A stretch of DNA of 64,000 bases, from the NCBI RefSeq assembly GCF_014656215.1, contig NZ_BNBZ01000013.1:124001-188000 (forward strand), read 5' to 3'. Shown here in pieces: positions 56,435 through 64,000 of this stretch (its first letter is position 1; the number at the start of each line of letters is the position of its first letter). Position numbers and translations under genes: made by a program. Below the pieces are notes generated by a model that was not told where the DNA came from, did not search any database, and saw nothing but the letters and a program-made list of their open reading frames with translations. Source of the DNA: Streptomyces zaomyceticus (lineage in GTDB: Bacteria; Actinomycetota; Actinomycetes; Streptomycetales; Streptomycetaceae).

Positions 56435-57226
56435 ATGGAGCTCACCAAGGTCACCGCCCTGATGAAGGCCACCGCCCTGGAGCTCGCGATCCTCACCGGA
56501 CACCTCGTCCTGTACCCGTCGGGGATCGTGGCCGAGCGCCTCTCGCCCACCGCCACCCCGCCGGCGATCACCCCGGGCCGGCGGCCGGTCGTCCTCCTGC
56601 ACGGCTTCGTGGACAACCGCTCGGTCTTCGTCCTGCTGCGCCGCTCCCTCACCAGGAACGGCCGCGACCGTGTCGAGTCGGTCAATTACTCACCGCTCAC
56701 CTGCGACCTGCGGGCCGCCGCCGAAGCGCTGGGCCGCCGGGTGGACGAGATCCTCGCCCGTACGGGGCACGCCGAGGTGGACATCGTCGGGCACAGTCTG
56801 GGTGGGCTCATCGCCCGTTATTACGTACAGCGTCTCGGTGGTGACACCCGGGTACGGACCCTGGTCATGCTCGGCACCCCGCACTCCGGCACCACCGTCG
56901 CCCCGCTCGCCGACGCGCACCCGCTGGTGCGGCAGATGCGTCCCGGCTCGGAGGTGCTGCGGGAGCTCGCCGGGCCCTCGCCCGGCTGCCGGACCCGTTT
57001 CGTGAGTTTCTGGAGCGATCTCGACCAGGTGATGGTGCCGGTCGAGACGGCCCGTCTCGACCACCCCGACCTGGTCGTGCACAACGTCCGCGTCAGCGGG
57101 ATCGGCCATCTCGCGCTGCCGGTGCACCCGACGGTGGCCGCAGGGGTCCGTGAGGCCCTCGAGGCGGACGGGCCGGAGGCTCCGGGAGCACGGGAGGAGG
57201 AGCCGGGCGCGACCTCCGTCGCGTGA
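56435..57226 (+). CDS. Lipase/esterase (alpha/beta hydrolase)
   Basis: A 263-residue hydrolase: PVVLLHGFVDNRSVF (oxyanion region), nucleophile in VDIVGHSLGGLIARYY (about Ser118), LGTPHSGT after it, Asp in FWSDLDQVM, and His in GIGHLALP. This is the triacylglycerol lipase/LipA-type pattern. The N-terminus has a hydrophobic stretch (ALMKATALELAILTGHLVLYP) that may anchor it or act as a non-cleaved signal. ATG 56435 has GGGAGG upstream. The C-terminal 20 residues are a Glu/Pro/Ala tail. Exact substrate is unknown. Confidence 0.87.
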   Translation: MELTKVTALMKATALELAILTGHLVLYPSGIVAERLSPTATPPAITPGRRPVVLLHGFVDNRSVFVLLRRSLTRNGRDRVESVNYSPLTCDLRAAAEALGRRVDEILARTGHAEVDIVGHSLGGLIARYYVQRLGGDTRVRTLVMLGTPHSGTTVAPLADAHPLVRQMRPGSEVLRELAGPSPGCRTRFVSFWSDLDQVMVPVETARLDHPDLVVHNVRVSGIGHLALPVHPTVAAGVREALEADGPEAPGAREEEPGATSVA

Positions 57227-57339
57227 CACTCCGACGCCGTTCTTCGAACGTTCCTCGAACACAAGGCCAAAGCTCTCTCCGTGAGCTGGCGAAACACGGC
57301 CGATTGCCCGTTTCCTGCGGGCGCGAACCCCTCCGAAGA

Positions 57340-57369
57340 TTGTCGGCTGCGCATACCGCCGGGTACAGT
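57340..57369 (+). promoter_or_regulatory. Promoter of the M23 peptidase gene
   Basis: TTGTCG (57340-57345), 18 bases, TACAGT (57364-57369), giving a leader of about 75 bases before the GTG at 57450. I looked for a c-di-AMP riboswitch in the leader and saw none. Confidence 0.6.
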
Positions 57370-57449
57370 CGCGCCACTGCTTCCCCCCGGGACACCCCTC
57401 GTCGGGCCCGCCCCGGACTGGTCCTGCTGCCGAGGCGAGAGAGACGTTG

Positions 57450-59156
57450 GTGAACGACCAGCACCCCCACGCCGGGTACGCCGGAGACGGCGCCCACACC
57501 ACCGGCAGTTTCGCCACCGACCCGCTGTTCGGCTCCTACGCCGATGGGCAGGCCGATCACAGCGGCCAGTGGAATCTCGGCCAGTACGACACCACCGGCA
57601 CGTACGGGACGACGGGGCAGTACGACACCACGCACTACGGCACCACGGGCACGCAGTACGACACGACGGGGCAGTACGGCACCACCGGTCAGTACGACAC
57701 GACCGGCCAGTGGGACGCCACCGGGCAGTGGAACACCACCGGCGCCTACGACACCACCGGCACCTACGGGACGACGACCGGGCAGTACGACACGACTCCC
57801 CCGTACGACGCCGGTGCCACGTACGACACCACCGGCCAGTGGGACGCCTCCGCCTGGACCGACGCCCAGCACACCGGTCAGTACGAGAACGTCCACTCCG
57901 GCGCCTACGCCGCCCAGGGCGCGTACGGCTACGAGGCCTACGACGCCACCGGCCAGTGGGCCGCCCCCGCCTTCGCGACCGACACCGGCGCCTACGACGC
58001 GACCGCGTGGAACCAGGCGGCCCCCGAGGCCGAGCCGGTCGTCCCTCACCAGTACACCCCGCAGGCCGAGCACACCGCGGAGTTCTCGTTCGAGTACGTC
58101 ACCGAGACCGAGGCGGGCACCGCCGAGGCCCACGCGGAGACGGCGTACCCGTACGACGAACAGCCCGCCGACAGCGCAGCACACGCCACGCACACCGGGG
58201 ACGCCCACGGTGCCGAGGACCTCGCGGACCTCGACGACACCGAGGCCGGATACGACGCCGAGGCCGCGTACGACAGCGAGGCCGCGTACGACAGCGCCGA
58301 CGACCTCGACGCCGACCGCGGTGACGGGCCCGCCGTCGAGCTCCGCACGGACTCCCCCGTCGCCGGCCGCCCCGTGCGCCGCAACTCCGGCGGCAGCCGC
58401 GGCCGTCGCCGTACCCCCGCCAAGCGGTCCGCGCTGCTGACCGTCGCCGTCCCCTCCGCCTGCGTCATGGGCGTCGCCGGCATCGCCGCCGCCTCCGTCG
58501 GCGGACTCACCGGAGCCGGCACCGAGGGCGGGCAGAAGGAGAAGAACACCACCGCGCTCGCCGCCGCGGACCCCTCCTCCGTCAAGCAGGTCGCCGCCAA
58601 CAACGCGCTCGACACCCAGCTCGCCGCGCTCAGCGCCGACGCCCGCGACTTCGGCGACCGCGCCAGCCGCACCCAGGAGCGCATCGACCTCAAGGTCCGC
58701 CAGGCGGCCGAGAAGAAGAAGCGCGAAGAGGAAGCGGCCCGCAAGGAGGCGCTGCGCCCCAAGTTCATGCTGCCGGTGGAGCTCCACCGGCTCAGCGCGC
58801 GCTTCGGCCAGTCGGGCGTCAACTGGATGTCCGTGCACACCGGCATCGACTTCCCCGTGCAGACCGGCACCCCCGTGATGGCCGCGACGGACGGCACCGT
58901 CCGCACCCAGATCAACAGCGCCTACGGCAACATGGTGATCGTGACCGCCCCCGACGGGACCGAGACCTGGTACTGCCACCTCAGCAGCGCCAAGATCCGC
59001 TCCGGTCAGGTGAAGGCCGGCGACGTCATCGCCTACTCCGGCGACACCGGCAACTCCACCGGCCCGCACCTCCACTTCGAGGTCCGGCCCGCCGGCGGCT
59101 TCGCGATCGACCCGCTGGCCTGGCTGCGCAGCCACGGTCTCGACCCGACCAACTGA
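57450..59156 (+). CDS. M23 family metallopeptidase with a Tyr/Thr/Gly-repeat N-terminus
   Basis: A 568-residue type II membrane protein. Residues about 35-170 are repeats of Y-D/G-T-T-G-Q/T and GQWD; an acidic Ala/Glu/Asp/Tyr region runs to about 295; a basic RRNSGGSRGRRRTPAKR precedes one helix (about 330-350). Outside lie a coiled coil (about 390-430, RTQERIDLKVRQAAEKKKREEE) and an M23/LytM endopeptidase with HTGIDF, GTPVMAATDG and HLHFEV, the zinc ligands. It should cleave peptidoglycan crosslinks. GTG 57450 follows GAGAGAGAC; an adjacent TTG is possible. The cytosolic repeat region is unusually long. Confidence 0.88.
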   Translation: MNDQHPHAGYAGDGAHTTGSFATDPLFGSYADGQADHSGQWNLGQYDTTGTYGTTGQYDTTHYGTTGTQYDTTGQYGTTGQYDTTGQWDATGQWNTTGAYDTTGTYGTTTGQYDTTPPYDAGATYDTTGQWDASAWTDAQHTGQYENVHSGAYAAQGAYGYEAYDATGQWAAPAFATDTGAYDATAWNQAAPEAEPVVPHQYTPQAEHTAEFSFEYVTETEAGTAEAHAETAYPYDEQPADSAAHATHTGDAHGAEDLADLDDTEAGYDAEAAYDSEAAYDSADDLDADRGDGPAVELRTDSPVAGRPVRRNSGGSRGRRRTPAKRSALLTVAVPSACVMGVAGIAAASVGGLTGAGTEGGQKEKNTTALAAADPSSVKQVAANNALDTQLAALSADARDFGDRASRTQERIDLKVRQAAEKKKREEEAARKEALRPKFMLPVELHRLSARFGQSGVNWMSVHTGIDFPVQTGTPVMAATDGTVRTQINSAYGNMVIVTAPDGTETWYCHLSSAKIRSGQVKAGDVIAYSGDTGNSTGPHLHFEVRPAGGFAIDPLAWLRSHGLDPTN

Positions 59157-59171
59157 ACTTCCCGTAGGTAC

Positions 59172-59206
59172 GGAAAGGGCCCCGGCTTCCCGCCGGGGCC
59201 CTTTCC
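59172..59206. terminator. Bidirectional terminator, 15-bp stem
   Basis: GGAAAGGGCCCCGGC (59172-59186) pairs with GCCGGGGCCCTTTCC (59192-59206) across a five-base loop. Three copies of CCCGGCGCCG follow at 59222, 59239 and 59255 up to the pcrA stop. Confidence 0.85.
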
Positions 59207-59264
59207 CGTCACCGCCGCTTTCCCGGCGCCGTGTCGTTCCCGGCGCCGGGGCGTCCCGGCGCCG

Positions 59265-61715
59265 CTACAGCTTCTCGACCGGCGCGTACCGCAGCAGCAG
59301 CCGCTTCGGCTTCTCGTCGCCGAAGTCGATCGTCGCCTGGGCGTCCGCGCCCGCGCCGGTCACCGTCATGACGGTGCCGAGGCCGAACTGGTCGTGCGTG
59401 ACCCGGTCGCCGACCTGCAGGGAGATCACCGGCTTCTCCCCGGCACGCCGGGTGGCGAAGCCCGAGGGGCCGGAGCGCGAACGGGACGAGGAGAGCGAGG
59501 AGGTGATCCCCGACGTCGGCCCGGCGGGCTTCGCCATCGGACCGGTCCGCTTCCACTCCAGGTACGCCGGCGGGATCTCCTCCAGGAAACGCGAGGCCGG
59601 GTTGTACGAGGGCTGGCCCCAGGCGCTGCGCATCGACGAGCGCGTGAGGTAGAGCCGCTCACGGGCGCGCGTGATGCCCACGTACGCCAGACGCCGCTCC
59701 TCCTCCAGCTCCTTCGCCTGACCGAGGGCGCGCATGTGCGGGAAGACGCCGTCCTCCATGCCGGTGAGGAACACCACCGGGAACTCCAGGCCCTTCGCGG
59801 TGTGCAGCGTCATCAGGGTGATGACGCCCCGGCCCTCCTCGTCCTCGTCCGGGATCTGGTCCGAGTCGGCGACGAGCGCGACCTTCTCCAGGAACTCGGC
59901 GAGCGTCGCCGGCTCCTCGCCGCGCTCCTGCTCGAACTCCAGGGCCACCGCGGCGAGTTCCTGGAGGTTCTCGATCCGGGTCTCGTCCTGCGGGTCGGTC
60001 GAGGCCTGCAGCTCGGCCAGATAGCCCGTGCGCTCCAGGACGGCCTCCAGGACGACGGCCGGTCCCGCGCCGGACTCGACGACGGTGCGCAGCTCGTCCA
60101 TCAGCGCGTTGAAGCGCTTGACGGCGTTCGCCGAGCGCGCGGCCATGCCGTACGCCTCGTCGACCCGCTTGAGGGCCTGCGGGAAGGTGATCTTCTCGCG
60201 GAGGGAGAGGGCGTCGATCATCGCCTCGGCGCGCTCGCCGATGCCCCGCTTCGGGACGTTCAGGATGCGGCGCAGCGGGACGTTGTCCTCGGGGTTGGCC
60301 AGGACACGCAGATACGCGAGGACGTCCCGGACCTCCTTGCGCTCGTAGAAGCGCACGCCGCCGACGACCTTGTACGGCAGTCCGACGCGGATGAAGATCT
60401 CTTCGAAGACACGCGACTGGGCGTTGGTCCGGTAGAAGACGGCGACGTCTCCGGCCTTGGCCTCGCCGGTGTCCGTGAGACGGTCGATCTCGTCGGCGAC
60501 GAACTGCGCCTCGTCGTGCTCCGTGTCGGCGACGTAGCCGGTGATCTGCGCGCCCGCGCCCGCGTTCGTCCACAGGTTCTTGGGACGGCGCGACTCGTTG
60601 CGCTCGATGACGGCGTTGGCCGCCGAGAGGATCGTCTGCGTGGAGCGGTAGTTCTGCTCCAGCAGGATCGTGGTCGCGTCCGGGTAGTCCTCCTCGAACT
60701 GGAGGATGTTGCGGATGGTCGCACCGCGGAAGGCGTAGATCGACTGGTCGGCGTCACCGACGACGCACAGCTCGGCCGGGCCGAGGTCCTCGTAGCCGGT
60801 GCCGACGAGCTCCCGGACGAGGGTGTACTGGGCGTGGTTGGTGTCCTGGTACTCGTCGACGAGGACGTGCCGGAAGCGGCGGCGGTAGTGCTCGGCGACG
60901 TCCGGGAACGCCTGGAGCAGATGGACCGTCGTCATGATGATGTCGTCGAAGTCCAGGGCGTTGGCCTCGCGCAGCCGCGCCTGGTACATCCGGTACGCCT
61001 CGGCGAGCGTCTTCTCGAAGCCGTCGACGGCCTGGTCGGCGAAGCTCTCCTCGTCGATCAGCTCGTTCTTGAGGTTCGAGATCTTGGCGCTGAAGGACTT
61101 CGGCGGGAACTTCTTCGGGTCGAGGTCCAGGTCGCGGCAGACCAGCGACATCAGCCGCTTGGAGTCGGCGGCGTCGTAGATCGAGAAGGAGGAGGTGAAA
61201 CCGAGCCGCTTCGACTCGCGGCGCAGGATGCGGACGCAGGCGCTGTGGAAGGTCATCACCCACATCGCGTTGGCCCGCGGCCCGACGAGCTGCTCGACGC
61301 GCTCCTTCATCTCACCGGCGGCCTTGTTGGTGAAGGTGATCGCCAGTATCTGACCGGGGTGCACGTGCCGCGAGCCCAGCAGGTGGGCGATGCGGTGGGT
61401 GAGCACACGGGTCTTGCCGGAGCCGGCGCCGGCGACGATGAGCAGCGGGGTGTCGGTGTGGACGACTGCGGCGCGCTGCTGCTCGTTCAGCCCGTCGAGG
61501 AGCGCGGCGGTGTCCACGACGGGGCGGGGGTGGCCGTCGCGGTAGTGGGTGTCCCGGGCGGGCGGGGGCACGTCGAAGTGCTCCCCGAAGAGGTCGTGCG
61601 GGACGTCCTCCACGGCCGGGGCGCCGTGCTCGTCGTCCTCGGGGTGGGGCGGGGGCTCCTCCGAGGAGTGGTTCTGGAGGCCGGCCAGGAAGCTGTCGTC
61701 AAAGAGGCTGCTCAT
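59265..61715 (-). CDS. pcrA: ATP-dependent DNA helicase PcrA/UvrD
   Basis: An 816-residue SF1A helicase for repair and replication-fork maintenance. After a 75-residue acidic, Pro-rich extension: LNEQQRAAVVHTDTPLLIVAGAGSGKT (Walker A, Lys101), AITFTNKAAGEMKER, TFHSACVRILR, VLVDEYQDTN (Walker B), VVGDADQSIYAFRGA, EQNYRST, TLHTAKGLEFPVVF and YVGITRARERL. The C-terminal region ends with a Ser-rich linker and a Tudor-like QVGDRVTHDQFGLGTVMTV module known to bind RNA polymerase in PcrA. ATG 61715 lies 9 bases after a RecA-NDp -10 box, so it should be DNA-damage-inducible. Confidence 0.95.
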   Translation of the reverse strand: MSSLFDDSFLAGLQNHSSEEPPPHPEDDEHGAPAVEDVPHDLFGEHFDVPPPARDTHYRDGHPRPVVDTAALLDGLNEQQRAAVVHTDTPLLIVAGAGSGKTRVLTHRIAHLLGSRHVHPGQILAITFTNKAAGEMKERVEQLVGPRANAMWVMTFHSACVRILRRESKRLGFTSSFSIYDAADSKRLMSLVCRDLDLDPKKFPPKSFSAKISNLKNELIDEESFADQAVDGFEKTLAEAYRMYQARLREANALDFDDIIMTTVHLLQAFPDVAEHYRRRFRHVLVDEYQDTNHAQYTLVRELVGTGYEDLGPAELCVVGDADQSIYAFRGATIRNILQFEEDYPDATTILLEQNYRSTQTILSAANAVIERNESRRPKNLWTNAGAGAQITGYVADTEHDEAQFVADEIDRLTDTGEAKAGDVAVFYRTNAQSRVFEEIFIRVGLPYKVVGGVRFYERKEVRDVLAYLRVLANPEDNVPLRRILNVPKRGIGERAEAMIDALSLREKITFPQALKRVDEAYGMAARSANAVKRFNALMDELRTVVESGAGPAVVLEAVLERTGYLAELQASTDPQDETRIENLQELAAVALEFEQERGEEPATLAEFLEKVALVADSDQIPDEDEEGRGVITLMTLHTAKGLEFPVVFLTGMEDGVFPHMRALGQAKELEEERRLAYVGITRARERLYLTRSSMRSAWGQPSYNPASRFLEEIPPAYLEWKRTGPMAKPAGPTSGITSSLSSSRSRSGPSGFATRRAGEKPVISLQVGDRVTHDQFGLGTVMTVTGAGADAQATIDFGDEKPKRLLLRYAPVEKL

Positions 61716-61724
61716 CGCCTCACG

Positions 61725-61747
61725 AGTCTAGGACGCCCCACCGACAT
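61725..61747 (-). promoter_or_regulatory. RecA-NDp-like promoter of pcrA
   Basis: Minus strand: ATGTCGGTG (61747-61739), 8 bases, TAGACT (61730-61725). One mismatch at the first base of TTGTCRGTG; the -10 fits TAnnnT. The uvrD/pcrA class is a known member of PafBC-type regulons in mycobacteria, which supports the motif call. Confidence 0.72.
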
Positions 61748-61839
61748 CCGGGCCCGCCTTCGGGACCCGCCTTCCCCGACGGCCTGCGGAACCGGTCACA
61801 CCCGCCGGCGGGACGGGCCGCGACGCACTGTCGAACCGG

Positions 61840-62193
61840 TCACGTCCAGAGGGTCGCGATGAAGATGTTCGCCGTGGTCAGGCCGCCCACCGCGGCGAAA
61901 ACACCCTTGTCGACCCGCTCCTCGTCCCGCTTGACGTAGACGAGGCCGAGGACGACGACGAGGACCGCCAGCTTGATGCCGATCTTGATGTTGTTCACGG
62001 TCTGGTCGTCCGCCTGGTTCAGGCCGACGAGCGCGACGCCGGTCACCAGCATGGTCAGCGCGCCGTGCAGCATCGCCGGGCTGAAACGGGCCGTACCGGC
62101 CCCCATCGCCTTCATCTGCGTGAGGAAACCGCCCAGCAGGGAGGCGATGCCGATGATGTGGAGGGCGACGAAGACATTGATGAGTACGTCCAT
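61840..62193 (-). CDS. Four-helix integral membrane protein, unknown function
   Basis: A 117-residue protein with hydrophobic segments at about 3-25 (VLINVFVALHIIGIASLLGGFL), 43-58, 70-88 (IKLAVLVVVLGLVYV) and 98-114. Conserved-looking polar spots are His12, Gln26/Lys28 and NQADD. Similar small proteins are annotated only as integral membrane proteins. ATG 62193 follows TAGGCT by 7 bases, a leaderless layout. It ends 124 bp before pcrA's start region and does not appear to share its promoter. Confidence 0.75.
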   Translation of the reverse strand: MDVLINVFVALHIIGIASLLGGFLTQMKAMGAGTARFSPAMLHGALTMLVTGVALVGLNQADDQTVNNIKIGIKLAVLVVVLGLVYVKRDEERVDKGVFAAVGGLTTANIFIATLWT

Positions 62194-62533
62194 GGGGCGG
62201 AGCCTAACCGGGGCCCTAGCACCGTCCTCCGGCCGGGTCCACCCACTCCGGCGCATCGGTCGGCCGACCACCGCAATGTCTCCCCGCCCGCCGTCCCGGG
62301 CGGAAGACATCGGTCCTCGGCCGACAACTCTCGCCAATAGCGGTCAACTCGCCGCCCGGGCGTGACCCCAGGTTTAGCGTCCTCCACCAGGTGACCGGCT
62401 CCCCACCACCGTCGGCGTTCCGGCGGTTGTCGGTCACCCCCGCCGAGAACCCGGCGGCGGTCCGTCTCCCCTGTGCGGCCCGCCGTCGGCCCGGTGGGCC
62501 CGTTCCCCCAGGCAGAGGATGTGACCCGCCCTC
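62194..62533. other. Upstream region of the NlpC/P60 gene
   Basis: 340 bp without a gene. A TAGCGT box (62375-62380) may be the -10 for the gene at 62534, leaving a leader of about 150 bases rich in G/C inverted repeats. Such genes are often under c-di-AMP riboswitches, but the conserved ydaO elements are not recognisable here. Confidence 0.4.
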
Positions 62534-63643
62534 GTGGCAGCACACCGAAAGCCCAAGCAGTCGCCCCTCGGTGGTCAGGCCGGACGCACCGCCGTCACCC
62601 TCGCCCTCGCCTCCGCAGCGACCGCGACGCTCTTCGAGGGGTCCGGGCACGCGGACCCCCGGCCCACCACCGCCCAGGTCAAGGAGAAGGTCGACCGCCT
62701 CTACGAGGAGGCCGAGGTCGCGACCGAGCGGTACAACGGGGCGAAGGAGAAGGCGGACGAGGCCCGCGCCGCGTTCGACCGGCTTCGTGACGAAGCCGCA
62801 CGCAGGACCCAGCGGCTCAACACCGCGCGGGACGGCCTCGGTGCCATGGCCGCCGCCCAGTACCGGTCCGGCGGGCTCGACCCCGCCGTCCAGCTCGCCC
62901 TCACCTCCGACCCCGACGAGTACCTGGAGCGGGCCGCACTCGCGGAGAAGGCCGGGGAGCGGCAGGCGGCCGCCGTCGGCCTCGTACGCCGTGAGCTCGC
63001 CGCGATCCGGCAGCTGCGCGGCGAGTCGACGGGACGCCTGGACGCGCTGCGCGGACACGAGACGGAGCTGCGGCGCCAGCGGGAGGCCGTCCTCGGCAAG
63101 CTCCGGGAGGCACGGACCCTGCTCGCCCGGCTGACCGCCGAGGAACGCGCCCGGTACGAGGCGGCCGCCGCCGGCCGCGACGGCTCCTCGGCCGCGCACG
63201 CCGGCACGGCCTCGACGACCACGTCGGGCGGCACGGCCACGACCCGGGCCGACCGCTCCTCGGGCGGCGACCGCGGCCCGGTGACCGCCCCGAACGCCCG
63301 CGCCGCCCAGGCCGTCTCCTTCGCCCACGCCCAACTCGGCAAGCCGTATGTGTGGGGAGCGACAGGACCCTCCGGGTACGACTGCTCCGGCCTCACCCAG
63401 GCCGCCTGGCGCGCGGCCGGCATCTCCCTGCCCCGCACCACCTACACCCAGATCAATGCGGGCCGGCGCGTCTCCCGGGCCCAGCTCGCCCCCGGGGACC
63501 TGATCTTCTTCTACTCCGGGATCAGCCACGTCGGTCTCTACATCGGCGGCGGCCGGATGATCCACGCTCCCAGGCCCGGCGCCCCGATCCGCATCGCCCC
63601 CATCGACGAGATGCCCTTCGCCGGCGCCACCCGGGTGGGCTGA
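62534..63643 (+). CDS. Secreted NlpC/P60 peptidoglycan endopeptidase with a coiled coil
   Basis: A 369-residue RipA-like hydrolase. A signal peptide spans about 1-40 (RTAVTLALASAATATLF...GHADP). A coiled coil (about 47-215: VKEKVDRLYEEAEVATERYNGAKEKADEARAAF; RRQREAVLGKLREARTLLARL) should hold the enzyme inactive or dock it to a partner. A Ser/Thr/Gly linker leads to the NlpC/P60 domain with the catalytic Cys in GYDCSGLTQAAW, His in SHVGLYIG and a third polar residue in MIHAPRPG. It cleaves D-Glu-mDAP/LL-DAP bonds. The GTG at 62534 gives the standard start AAHRKPKQ. Confidence 0.9.
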   Translation: MAAHRKPKQSPLGGQAGRTAVTLALASAATATLFEGSGHADPRPTTAQVKEKVDRLYEEAEVATERYNGAKEKADEARAAFDRLRDEAARRTQRLNTARDGLGAMAAAQYRSGGLDPAVQLALTSDPDEYLERAALAEKAGERQAAAVGLVRRELAAIRQLRGESTGRLDALRGHETELRRQREAVLGKLREARTLLARLTAEERARYEAAAAGRDGSSAAHAGTASTTTSGGTATTRADRSSGGDRGPVTAPNARAAQAVSFAHAQLGKPYVWGATGPSGYDCSGLTQAAWRAAGISLPRTTYTQINAGRRVSRAQLAPGDLIFFYSGISHVGLYIGGGRMIHAPRPGAPIRIAPIDEMPFAGATRVG

Positions 63644-63662
63644 CAGCACCGCAGACCGGCCC

Positions 63663-63733
63663 GGGCAGGGCAGGGCAGGGCATCGGCCTCACCCGGGCCC
63701 GACGGCTCGGGCGGGTCGGACCGTCGGGCCCGG
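63663..63733. terminator. GGGCA repeats and a 13-bp stem terminator
   Basis: GGGCA occurs four times in tandem (63663-63682). Then CCGGGCCCGACGG (63693-63705) pairs with CCGTCGGGCCCGG (63721-63733). They lie between the convergent NlpC/P60 and LuxR genes. Confidence 0.7.
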
Positions 63734-63743
63734 ACCCGACGGC

Positions 63744-64000
63744 TCAGACCAGGCGGCGGGCGGTGGCCCAGCGGGTCAGTTCGTGGCGGTTGGAGAGCTG
63801 GAGCTTCCGCAGCACCGCCGAGACGTGCGACTCGACCGTCTTCACCGAGATGTAGAGCTGCTTGGCGATCTCCTTGTACGCGTACCCGCGGGCGATCAGC
63901 CGCAGCACCTCCCGCTCCCGCTGGGTGAGCCGGTCCATGTCCTCGTCCACCGGCGGCGCGTCCGTCGAGGCGAAGGCGTCCAGCACGAATCCGGCGAGGC
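63744..64000 (-). CDS. LuxR/NarL-family response regulator (C-terminal part)
   Basis: The last 85 residues of a gene that continues past the right edge. The open frame starts in LAGFVLDAFASTDAPP and contains a full LuxR helix-turn-helix: RLTQREREVLRLIARGYAYKEIAKQL, ISVKTVESHVSAVLRKLQLSNRHEL. The lead-in fits the linker of a NarL/FixJ two-component regulator, so a receiver domain is expected outside the window. It is convergent with the NlpC/P60 gene. The cognate kinase is not visible. Confidence 0.88.
   Translation of the reverse strand, partial: LAGFVLDAFASTDAPPVDEDMDRLTQREREVLRLIARGYAYKEIAKQLYISVKTVESHVSAVLRKLQLSNRHELTRWATARRLV

Noticed and set aside
57235..57262. TTCGAACGTTC and TCGAAC near 57240, resembling a LexA box
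   Set aside because: The actinobacterial SOS box needs GAAC-N4-GTTC; the spacing here does not fit.
57227..57449. Possible c-di-AMP (ydaO) riboswitch before the M23 gene
   Set aside because: The conserved ydaO core elements are not recognisable; the same check upstream of the NlpC/P60 gene (62194-62533) was also negative.
1..64000. Prophage, insertion sequence, CRISPR or biosynthetic cluster
   Set aside because: No transposase, integrase, cas, polyketide or peptide synthetase genes, no spacer-like arrays, and uniform base composition throughout.
1..64000. tRNA or rRNA genes
   Set aside because: Reading the gaps on both strands gave no cloverleaf with TTCGA arm and CCA-type end; a tRNAscan run would settle it.

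Overview
This window is a stretch of a Streptomyces chromosome core. The evidence is very high GC with G/C at almost every third codon position, GTG and TTG starts, many starts 6-9 bases downstream of a TAnnnT box (leaderless type), and a gene complement that, from memory, follows the conserved order of the S. coelicolor region carrying pcrA, sucCD, purNH, folD, mdh, glyA, trpS and a DacC-type carboxypeptidase. I see no prophage, insertion sequence, CRISPR array, rRNA, tRNA or biosynthetic cluster. There are 56 protein genes or gene fragments and one decayed gene.

Layout. 1-13 kb: MarR/MFS divergent pair, a DUF4132 gene, an alpha/beta hydrolase, a TetR-controlled small operon with two clear operators, a peptide-binding protein, a metallophosphoesterase, a SCO4848-family membrane protein, a D-Ala-D-Ala carboxypeptidase, a YihY protein and a DprE2-like reductase. 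13-26 kb: LigT-like protein, trpS, an ECF sigma factor with a membrane partner, glyA behind a ZTP riboswitch, rocD, a polysaccharide deacetylase, a YgiC-like ligase with a small lipoprotein, a DMT exporter, and a MocR/AhpD/PEP-mutase-like cluster. 26-29 kb: a three-gene operon whose first two products share an RHIM-like amyloid-type motif; the first gene has a TTA codon near its start. 29-46 kb: mdh, an XRE/DUF2690 protein, folD-DUF3017, membrane proteins, a Ser/Thr kinase gene with an internal deletion, purN-purH, a DUF6350 membrane protein, an XRE-sigma-like fusion, sucC-sucD. 46-56 kb: a MoxR/DUF5682/VWA operon divergent from a SWIM/DUF5691 operon. 56-64 kb: icmB-type mutase subunit, lipase, M23 and NlpC/P60 cell-wall hydrolases, pcrA/uvrD and the end of a LuxR response regulator.

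How the genes work together. Housekeeping flux genes dominate: one-carbon and purine synthesis (glyA, folD, purN, purH), C4 acids (sucCD, mdh), and cell-wall remodelling. Two systems stand out. First, the DUF4132 gene, the SWIM operon, the MoxR operon and pcrA are each preceded by a match to the LexA-independent DNA-damage promoter known as RecA-NDp (TTGTCRGTG-N8-TAnnnT, PafBC-dependent in mycobacteria). This suggests that the uncharacterised MoxR/VWA/DUF5682/SWIM/DUF5691/DUF4132 set is a DNA-damage-induced system. Second, the membrane protein and the small glycine-zipper protein at 26.9-29.1 kb look like a receptor/effector pair joined by a shared amyloid motif, possibly tied to development through bldA.
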